Shown in pieces: positions 13,401 through 23,100 of a DNA stretch of 64,000 nt. Origin of the DNA: Odontesthes bonariensis (taxonomy: Eukaryota > Chordata > Actinopteri > Atheriniformes > Atherinopsidae); the NCBI RefSeq assembly GCF_027942865.1, contig NC_134507.1:5846026-5910025 (forward strand). Direction: 5' to 3'. Every line of letters starts with the position of its first letter. Position 1 is the stretch's first letter. The translations under genes and the position numbers were made by a program. Below the pieces are notes generated by a model. It did no database searches. It saw only the letters and a list, made by a program, of their open reading frames with translations, and had not been told where the DNA came from.

Positions 13401-13914
13401 AAAAAGATTCTACAACCAGCAGATTAACAGGTGACAGGTTTGGGTGTCAGGATTGGGCATAAAAGAAGCATCCACCAAAGGCTTAGTTTTAGTTCAAAAC
13501 AATTCTCCGTGTCATATTGCAAAGAACTTTGGCTTTCCAACATCTGCATTGTATAAAAAAAAATCAGGTAATAAGGGGGAAATGTCACTGTGTAAAGCAC
13601 AGAAAACACTGCTCGATGCGAGTGACCTTTGAGGCTTCAGGCAGCCCTGCATGAGAAGCCGTCATGCCACCAGGGTCAATATAGCAACATGTGCTCGGAA
13701 GTACCGATGTCACTCATCACAGTCCACTGCTGCATCCAGATATGTAATCTGAAACTCTATTACCTAAGCAGGAAGCCAAATATCAACAGAAACGGTCCCA
13801 AAGTCTTTTAGGCCTGAGCTCATCTCGCATAGACGAAAGGAAAGTGAGTACATGTTACTCAGATTCATCTACGTTTCAGCTGCCTTTTCGGATAAATTAA
13901 CCTCATGTCCTATG

Positions 13915-14330
13915 TTTCAAAAAGCCATTGTTTGTGATGGTATGGCGGAGTATCAGCGCTGATAGCATACGGGAAATGCATATGTGTGAGAGTACCATTG
14001 ATGCGGAGCCATAAATTGGAATTTTGGCGAGGCATATGCCTCCATGAAGGTAACATCTTACCCCAGGAGATCCACGGATACGCCATTCTGCCCGACCTAT
14101 GACAGCACGGCTTCAGAGACCCAGTTTGTGGGCTTGACTGGGCTCTCTGCAGTACTGATCGGTCTCCCACTGAAAATGTGCGGCACATTATGAGGACGAG
14201 AATCAGACAACAACCACAGACTGTTGAGCAGATAAAATCTTGTTTTCAACAAGAATGGGAACAGATCCTTTATGCAAATGAGCAACAATTCATATCCTCA
14301 GTTCCCAGATTATTAAAAATGTTTATCTCA
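13915..14330 (+). mobile_element. Tc1/mariner-superfamily remnant (transposase 3' half, decayed)
   Basis: Read on the plus strand the order matches the 3' half of an abundant fish Tc1-like transposase gene: a GATGGTATGG segment, then CCACTGAAAATGTGCGGCACATTATGA-like sequence around 14167-14195 (the stretch leading to the catalytic glutamate region), then CTGTTGAGCAG, AACAAGAATGGGAACAG and TCCTCAGTTCCCAGA near 14300. The reading frame is destroyed. A second, longer copy in the same orientation begins about 640 bp downstream. Confidence 0.65.
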
Positions 14331-15095
14331 AAGAAAGGCTAATGCATCACATTATATCCGGTCTTTTGTCTTTTTGGAACTTTGACTGGCTTCAGTAACA
14401 TTGATAACGAACACAGAGAGGGCAGACCATGTGTGAGATATAATATTTACAGTCTGTTTATTTCCCTGACATGACCTTGGCTTGTATCTCTGCTTTTTAT
14501 CCGTTTCCGGACAGAAGTGCCTCCCACCTGTCTTCTCTCATCCCTCCGCTGATCCTTCCTCTCACTTTTCCCCCGGTTTTCTTTTTTCCGCCGCTTAAAC
14601 CATAGATCTGCTTAAGCATCCAGACAAGTGAGCAGAGCAGGAGGCCAAAGACAGTCTGGCTTAATGAAGATAACCATGTTTACAACGTAACAGCCTTGGC
14701 TGCCTGTGTGTAGTGAGCAGCATGAGTCACACAGCAGAGAGCCAGCCAGAGAGGTCAGTTCGGTGGGAGTAACAGGATGTAATCAATGCAATCATATGTA
14801 AAGGGCACTCTTTGAAGGGGAATTGATTTTGATTTCTCCGACTTCCTGCCGAACAGAAATACTGTCTGAGTTTTCTGGCAATCACATGGCATTTTCAGTG
14901 TTTTCAATGTGAAACAATTCAAATAATAAAACAAAAACGATGAAAAAAAAAGGCTTGAAATGTAAGTGATGCTGAAGAGAAACAGCTGTAGGAAAATGTT
15001 TCAACAAATCACATTGATTGGTGGCAGGTCAGCAATATGATTGGCCATAAAAAAAGAGCACCTTACAGAGGCAGAGTCTTTGGTGGACAAAACAA

Positions 15096-15955
15096 AAAAA
15101 ACTGCATCTAAACATTAAAAACTGTAGCGCCATTTCAGACAGACTTCTCTTCCTGGTTCTTCAAAATGGCCGCAATCACAACGAGCACATTTTAGGGAAA
15201 GAAGAAAGGTAAGTGTATAATTGTGTAATTATGAGCTTTATGAGTTTAATATTCAGATTGATTCTAGTAAATTAATATCTAAGGAATAGTTTAGATGAGT
15301 TTTCAGAGGAGTGTAATTATTTTTTTCACCTAAAAAATATCTTGTTTATGTGTGTCCTCCATAGAGGACATCAGGATGTGCTAACTTTGTTTTCACCTGT
15401 TTTAAACAATACAATCGTGTAAAATATCTGCATCTCAAAGAGGAAGCACTGCTTCATGGAGTACCACAATCCAAAACCAACCCAGAACTAACACACCTGA
15501 TTCAACTACTACACTAATCAGCTCGCTCTTGATTTGTTAAATAAGGGGATGGGAACGACTGGCTTAAAGGATGTGGCCATTTTACTTACCTTTGTTACGT
15601 TACTTTGTTGTGTTACGTTACGTTACTACGTTACTTTGGCTGAGTATCACCTCACTCTCAGGAATATTCCTTGCACCAAAAACTAAGGTTCACAAGAGTT
15701 CAGTTGCAAATGTGCAACCTTAAAGGTGGTCAGAGTTCAGAGGTAAATGTACACCTCTAAATGTGTTTATATGTTCATATTTGCAATAACGAGTCCAGAT
15801 GTCCTCTCCAAAGGACATACTGTAAAAAAAATAAAAACATGTTTTGACATTTTTTTATTGTAGTAATGTTTTTTTTCACCCCAAAGACTTATAAAATAAA
15901 AGAAAAGAAATCCAAAAACTTTTTTTTCTCTGGGTCTCAGGAGGTTAAATATTCC
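15096..15955. mobile_element. Unclassified AT-rich insertion within the Tc1-like element
   Basis: This segment separates two parts of the Tc1-like element that should be adjacent or nearly so. It begins near CAAAATGGCCGC and contains internal GGACATC-type repeats around 15365 and 15800 (TCCTC...GAGGACAT and TCCTCTCCAAAGGACAT), plus a run of GTTACGTTAC units at 15594-15635. No coding capacity is seen, and the family is not recognised. Boundaries are approximate. Confidence 0.4.
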
Positions 15956-16297
15956 ATCACCTATGGTACCATGAAAAGATTGAGAGAATCTTTAAAAAAA
16001 AAAAATCGGTATCGGATGTCTGTGATCTTAAGGCCCTCGGGTGGCGCTGCATCAAAAATTCCCATTTAAAACAGACTGGGGCAAAGAGGAAAACTATTAC
16101 GTGCGATGATTAGAAATTTTAAATTCTTTCTGGAAATCATGGAGGTCGTATACTCCAGACTAAAGACAGCAGGGATCGCTCATTTCATAAGCCTGCATCT
16201 CTGAAGGTATGGGGGTGCATTAGTGCCTGTAGAACTGGCAAATTGGAAAAGCAGCATCAATTCTGAAAGGAATACATCCAGACGATGTATTTTTCAG

Positions 16298-16752
16298 CTT
16301 GACCCAGAATACATCTGTGATGTGTTCAGAGAATATAAACCCAGCAGAGCTCTGAGATCCAAGGACTCAGGCCAGCTGGTCCAGTCCAGAGTCCAGACTA
16401 AACATGGAGAAGCAGCATTTAGCTGTTATGCTGCAAACAAGTGGAACAAACTGCCAGTGGAGATTAAACTCTCACCAAATGGAGACATTTTTAAATCCAG
16501 GTTAAAAACATTTCTGTTCTCATGTGTCTATGCATGAAATCTGCACGATATCTTTTAATTTATCTTGACTGTTGCTTGTTTTTGATCATTTTAATTGATT
16601 TTATCATTTTATTTGTTTATCTTTATATTCTTTTGTGTATTTTTAATGCTTCTTCCACTCCCCGCTGTAATGCTTTTATTTTATGTAAAGCACTTTGGAT
16701 TGTGTTGTACATGAAATGTGCTGTATAAATAAAGTTTGCTTGACTGGACTGG
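16298..16752 (+). mobile_element. Non-LTR retrotransposon (L2/Rex-like LINE) 3' end with RT C-terminal remnant
   Basis: An open frame to TGA at 16535-16537 ends in ANKWNKLPVEI and IFKSRLKTFLF, the pattern seen at the C terminus of many vertebrate LINE reverse transcriptases (WN-LP ... FK--LKT-LF). About 200 bp of T-rich 3' UTR follow, then TGTAAAGCACTTTGGATTGT, a TATAAATAAAG motif and a short TTGACTGGACTGG tail repeat. It is inserted in the Tc1-like element described above. A related tail without the coding part occurs at 36.3-36.5 kb. Confidence 0.75.
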
Positions 16753-17600
16753 ACACGCAGCATCTATAACAACAGCGTGGCTTCACAGTAGAAGAGTGCA
16801 GGTGCCGGACCGGCCGGCCTGCAGTCCAGACCTTTCACCAGCTGAAAATATTTTGGTGCATAATACAACAAAGAGGGCCCAGGACTGTTGAGCAAGTAGA
16901 ATCCTTTATGAGACAGCATTCCTCTCCCTAACATCCTGCAACTGGTCTCCTCGGTTCGCAGAGGTAAACATGGCCTTGTCTCAGTTTTTGTGTGTGCTGC
17001 TGCCCCCCAAAATGTGCCAACATTTTAAAGAGAATGTGTCACTTTCAACATTTGATATGTTTTCTGTGTTCTATTGTGAATGAAATATTGATTCATACGA
17101 CTTGCAAATCAATGTATTCTGTTTTTATTTACTTTTTTTTTTTTTTTACATTCTTTAAATCGGGGTTGTAAATACATTGAAAGCGTCTTCACAGAGGCAG
17201 GTATTAAACAGAAACCTGTCAGCCTTTTTCTTTCTGGTTTTAAGGTCAGACGAGATAATTCCCCTTTTGTTTTGTTTTCCTTCAAACTACGTAAAAAACT
17301 TATTTATTTTTTTTTAAATGAACTTTAGTAGGCATAAAATGCAAGTATCTCTAACGATCCCCTCATGATTATTGTAACCAGTTTCCTTCTTTAGAAGCCA
17401 GCCAGTATGCAGCTGAAGTGAGAAATGAGTCCCCTCCCCAGTTCATCCCTCCCGCCCCTTCCCAGATACCGAGCTTTTTGTCCCGCTTTTAATGTTTTCA
17501 TTAGGAAACTGGGCACAACCAAGTCAAGGAGGGAAGCATTACACAGAAACAGTGTGGACACACACAGAAAAGGAGAGGGGATTTTCAGAGGAGAGATTAT

Positions 17601-17707
17601 ATCCAGCTTTTTGGTCTGGTTCTGAATAAAAGACGGCTCAGAGCTCTCACTCTGTTTCTTTCACGCGCTCGTGGTCACCAGCTGCACGCCAGCTCTCCCT
17701 CTTCATC
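17601..17707 (+). promoter_or_regulatory. plac9: plac9 core promoter and 5' UTR (predicted)
   Basis: A TATA-like GAATAAAAGA lies at 17624-17633, about 75 bp upstream of the ATG at 17708. It is followed by a pyrimidine-rich stretch (TCACTCTGTTTCTTTC), where initiation is likely. The start codon context is CATCATGA, of moderate strength. Confidence 0.45.
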
Positions 17708-20056
17708 ATGACCCGTCCCTGCGGCTCCACGGTTGGACTCCTCCTCATCCTGATTGGCTACACAGCAGCAGGTAAGTGATGGAGTTGGGTGTAGTCTGCG
17801 GCGGGGTCATCGGGTCAGACAGATAAAGCCAGAGAACTCACATCTGGTGAGGAAGAAAAGCTGATCCGTGTAGATAAATCTCCGGATGTTCATCTTGTCT
17901 GTTACATATTGGGTGTTTGTGGCACAGTAGAACACATCTGAGATATTTCCCTGCTGTGTGCAGATCGGGGCTAGGTATGTGTGCGGCTGTGTGTTTAGGG
18001 TTTTTGGGCAGCACATCTGCTACTAATTTAGCCGCAGCTCTGGTTACATTTAATCCAAAATACTGTCAGCAGAGTCTCTGACATCCACTTCATCTATCAA
18101 GATCATCTGCCAGCGTCTGCAGACCTGTTTACCAGTGGAAATTCACAAAAATGTGGGCCAATCCTCCAGAGCCAGATCTGTGAGTGACGGCCTCAAGTGT
18201 GAATTACACTGACTTCATAGCGCAAGAATGGCCGACTGCAGGAAGCCCACGGGGACACACACACTCACGTACGCAGAGAGGCCCTTATTGCATCCCAAAA
18301 GCTTCTTTTCATGTCATTTTGTGAGGATAAGTGCATCGTTCCTGTTTGGAAAAAATTAGGTCGCAATGAAAGTTTTTCTGCTGAGCTTGACGCAGGAAAG
18401 ATGAAGTAAACAGTGCAGTGGAGGGAAATAAGTCATCTGGTAAGGCTGGAGAACAGGAGAGGGTTAAGTTAATCAGGGGAGGCATTTGTTGTGTTAAAAT
18501 TCACGTGTGACCACCAATAAATACTTTATTTAACTTGAGATTCCTCCGGCTTGTTCTTGAGCTTCCAAAGAAAGAATCGAGCTAACAGTTGGGTACCAGC
18601 TCTGGGTAGTTTCAACGTCACCCAGTCATTTTCTAAGCCTGCAGGGGGACTGGTGCTAACCCCAACTGTATCAGGGAATCTCCCTTGACAGAACGCCAGG
18701 CTTCCACAGGGTTTGAAAACATCAATTAACCTTTCTTTCGCATGTTTAGCCGGAGCACTTTGAGGAAACCCACACAGATGCAGGGAGAACTCCACAGAAA
18801 CTGCCTCTAGCAGCACCGTGCCGCCCAGTGTTAATATCAGCTGAAACTAAACGTATCTGCTGTAGCGTGGAGTTAAAAGTGTCGGGCGACGTGTGCCAAA
18901 TGAAAGCGGCTGAAGCAGGCCTGCCTGTCGCTGAAGATTCATTTTTATCTTGCCGGCTAAAACAAAAACATTTTTTTTGGAACTGTTGAAAGCAGTTGCA
19001 GTGACAGTTGAACAAAAAAAGACTGAGATTTCAGTGTAAGCCATGGAAATGAACTGAGCAGCTGAAATGTGAGCACACCCAGATTAGTATTCCATTCCTT
19101 ATGAACCGGGCCTGTAGAATGCCATGATGTTTGCAGCCGCTTGGTTTGTCTGATGCGCTGACCTGCACCGACTCTCCACTTTTGCATCCGTCTGCACTGC
19201 AAATTATTTGGTTCTTACCAAGAAAAAAAACCTTACATTTAGAAGTGCTAGATATTTTTTTCTTGTTTTAAGAATTAATTTCTTATTTTAAGTCTTCAAC
19301 TTAACAGTATAATCTTATATCAAGCAAAACTTTACTTTTTTTTTGTCTCAAACAGGCAGGGAATCATAAAATGAGACAATTAACACTTGAAATGAGATGT
19401 ATCACGTTTCTCCTCCAAAGTCTCATCAAATTAAATCTTGTTTTAAGATTCAATAACAAACTCAACATGCTTGATTCAAGAGTCACACAGAAAATATCTG
19501 AAAACACACTTTATTCCTTGGATTTTAAGCATATGACAAATGTTTGTTCACAAAACTGCCTTTGTTCAATCTAGAAACAAGACTCAAACAATCTTAATCT
19601 AAAGAAATCTTGCTAAGTCAAATTATCTTGCTGCATGGACAGATTTTTTCACTTATTTTGAGTACATTTTCCCTTAGACCCCTATTTTTTGCATCCGTCT
19701 GAAAGTCACATCTCCTGTAGAGAACCGGCTCAGGGCCCAAACCAACTGAGCCAGCAACACGTTCACCCTTTGTGCCTGAGCGGAGTCGCTGTGTTAGATC
19801 ATCATATCTGTGTTTACTTGCTCTGCTGTGTGTTTGTGTTGTCGGGGGTGGGGTTTGGAGAGTGTTGCTATGAGATTTCCCAACCTTCTGCAACAGTTCT
19901 GACAGAAAAGGGAGGGGGGGCAAAAAAAAAAAAAAAAGCTGAACTACAATGGGAGAAAACGCCTCCTCCCTGCTTGGTAACAGCAGCTCGTGATAAGACA
20001 ACATCTTGGCCAGTCAGCTCTTTTTGCACCAGCCACATTGAAGGCACATGCAGTTT

Positions 20057-20104
<48 letters not shown>

Positions 20105-23100
20105 AGAGCTCTGGCAGACTCACTGGGTGAGACATTTGTCACCAACGCTGGAACCTGCACTGTTCCACAGAGCAGGCAGCGCTGTGTACACACTGACACT
20201 TAGATGGGAGCACAGCGGTGGTTTGGATGCCTTTCAGAGCCCCCTTAGACGGCCCCTCCTTCCACTTCTTTTTCTCGTAGTTGATTAAGAAACCAGCAGC
20301 GCATTGTGTTACAAAAGACAAATGAAGCCCCCTTTTGTGAAATGCAGAAGCAAAAACCAGCCCTCAGATAAATGTACGTCCTATTTTGAAGTTCAGATCC
20401 AGAGTAGGAAAAACTTCACGCCCTTTAATTCATTCGTCACTGTCGTATCAGCCGAGTTATCGTTCGCCTGAGTGAGTTCAACAAAAAAAAAACACTGCGG
20501 AGCACACACCGAGGCAAACATCTGCTCTGTCCACTCCCTGAAAAAGTCCATTCATCCGCACTCTTGGCCTGCTTCCTGCATGTTCTGAACTTGGCAGCCA
20601 TTCAGCCGACATAATGGAGCCTGTAAAATGTTTCAGAGGGATATCGTAGTAAAATGGAGGCAGTGCGAGGCTTAGGTACAACTGGAAGTGGGAAGAGAGA
20701 ATGAGATATGGTGATAGTTACTGGCAACCTTTGTTGTTCAAAGGTTTTTAATAGTCGATGTTGGACTAGATTACTTCTCTGGATCGATACTGCTTGCAGC
20801 GTAGCAGAAAAACGGTCACATGTTTCAGCCTTTTTGTTTTACATCACATGTGAACTGGCAACACATATCTGGACAGCAGCTCCTGATGGGCTTGAAAGAC
20901 TTAAAATGGACACAGCCTGTGTTTATGCCTGCAGTTTTTGCTCTCACACGATTTCTCCCACACGCTCGCCCATCTGAAGTTCCTAAGAGGAGAGAAAGAA
21001 GAGGCCAAACTAATGAAAGCAGAAATATCTTTTTGGTTTGGAATTTCTTCCAAACGATCGCACTCGAATATAAAAAGCTCTTTTTGGATCTCAGGAAAGA
21101 GTCCAAAATGACCCCCCCCCCCGCTGGTCTCAAAGGGAAAGGTTGGGTTAGGAGTGAGAAGCAGCTGTCAGAATGTTCCATTCCAACAGCCCCATGTGTC
21201 TGAGGTAAACACAACAATGGAAAAGCTCTGGGAACTCAGAGTACTAGTTTATATATATATGTTTCTTTTTCTTCAATATTTTCTGTAAGCCGGTTCTACA
21301 GAGATTCTGAAGGAAGATTGCCAAGTACACCAGTTTAATGTCATAACGCAAAACTGTTTCAGAGAACTGATCTCACCTCCTGTGTGGCTGCTTAAATTGG
21401 AAATCAAACAAAATCACGGTAGTTGCATCAATTTGGTTGATATGACTCAACATCAGGAGCCAACTACACCAAGAGTTATCAGGTAAGCACATCCATGTCT
21501 TCTGTATGGTTGATGTTTTCTTTTCTGTTTCCTAAGAATCCAGCACAGTCTCACCAGAAATGCTGAGATGACGATTGAAATTTTTAATCTAATTAATCAC
21601 ATGACTTCCCTGATTAATCACGATTAATCGCATTTGTACGCAAAATCCAAAAATGAATTCAAAAGTAGTGTATAGCTTTTAGCATTTAGCTTTATTTTAA
21701 ATGTGCTGCCATATGAATGAAAGTGCCATAACATTTGCTGTGCAAACACACTTTTAACATCAGCATCTTTCTGTAGTTTTTATGTAGAAGCCTCGCTCCA
21801 CTGTCTGTTTCCTTGAATGACTTGCTGCTATCAGTTGTGTGTTTTGCCTTTAAGTGATATTTTAGACTGGAACTACTACGCTGAGAAGACAATTCAACTT
21901 GGCAGAGTTTACAGATGACTTTGGTTCTGTCGACTCCGCCGTCTGGAAGAACTTTAACATGAAAATGGCCGAGTAAAAGTTCCGTACCCTTCTCCATGTT
22001 TGGTGGATCCGCCGATTACTTTCTTTTCCTGTTCCACAGCAGACAGCAACAGACTTTTACAAAATAAAAGCCTGTGAGCGACAGACTTTTACAATAATAA
22101 AATAAATAGTAAAACAGGGGTGGTCCGTGGCATAGTGGGTTGAGCAGGCGCCCCATGTACAAGAGGCCTCGCTGCAGCTGGCCCCGGTTCGAGTCCTGCA
22201 TTGGACGGCCCTGTGCTGCATGTTGTTCCCCCTCTCTCTGCCCCCTGCTTCCTGTCTCTCTGAACTTTCCATTAAAGGCACAAAAGCCCCCAAAATGTTT
22301 TTTTTAAATTAAAATAAATTAATTAATTAAAAAAAACATGCGTTAATGCACGATAAAATATTTATCGGCGTTAAATAATGAATGCATTAACGCGATAACG
22401 AGTGAACTTGCTCAGCCCTGGGTTTTTTTTGTCAGGTCGCGTGGCGTCACATGACGGGAACTACGAGTACTAAACTGTACAGTCTGTAACGGCGTATAGT
22501 TTTCTAACGCTCTGCATGGAAGGTGTTCCAAATAATGGAAGCAGAGTCCTGACAGTGATGGCAGACTTTCCCACAAATATGCTGGCTTCAAAGAGAGACG
22601 GATAATTGGAAACATCACTGTGAGGAGGAAACGGCGAGAACAATGCATGTGCAGCGAATCTACACCAGGGAGTGCTTCCCAACTTGGTCCTTATTTTAGA
22701 CCGCACACAAGTGGACGATTGCTCTCCCAAAACAACAAAGTCGTCATCAAAGAAAATGTCAGCATGTTGAATTATCATCTCAGCTGGAAGCTATCAAAAT
22801 GACACCACATCAATGGGATGGAAATGGATGGATGTCATTTTCTACTTTGTTCATGTTTTTTAGTACCAAAAGCCTCCTGTTTAAAGCTGTGGTTCTTTCT
22901 CACTTAAAGCAACACTAGAGAAGCTTGTGAGCCTTAAAAAGATATTCCTCAGACTTGTTATGAACATGTAATGTCTTTTGTTGTGGACATTCCCGGGCCT
23001 GAAACTGCCCCAGAGTGCTCGGGGGGCTGAGATACAGCAGCTCACAACTTTAGGTTCCAGCCCCGCAACATGTCTCACTTTACGGTCGCTTGACATTTTT

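Larger units (their letters stand above)
14970..17175 (+). mobile_element. Tc1/mariner-superfamily element split by two later insertions
   Basis: The 5' part (about 14970-15095) has AACAGCTG, GGCAGGTCAGCAATATGATTGG and the GAGTCTTTGGTGGAC segment typical of these fish elements. The transposase body resumes at about 15960 (AAAGATTGAGAGAATCT, GGAAATCATGGAGGTCGTA near 16131, GGTATGGGGGTGCATTAGTG near 16207) and continues to about 16297. A LINE 3' end then interrupts it. The element returns at about 16757 (CAACAGCGTGGCTTCACAG, CCTGCAGTCCAGACCTTTCA) and ends with a CTTGCAAATCAATGTATTCT tail and GGGGTTGTA near 17165. The gap at 15096-15955 is another insertion or an expanded region. All frames are broken. 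Confidence 0.7.
11046..17600. other. Intergenic spacer between the dehydratase-like gene and plac9
   Basis: Mostly non-coding. The 11.1-12.7 kb part shows nothing recognisable. From 12.9 to 13.2 kb there is a weak two-exon candidate on the minus strand (separate entry). A telomere-like tract lies at 13.38 kb. From 13.9 to 17.2 kb the DNA is chiefly decayed Tc1/mariner-like and LINE sequence. Confidence 0.6.

Noticed and set aside
19689..20288. Plus-strand 199-codon frame
   Set aside because: It spans the CA microsatellite (poly Thr-His) and has no domain; it lies in plac9 intron 1.
22128..22200. Possible tRNA gene
   Set aside because: The A and B boxes are present, but the cloverleaf is incomplete and it continues into a SINE body and tail.
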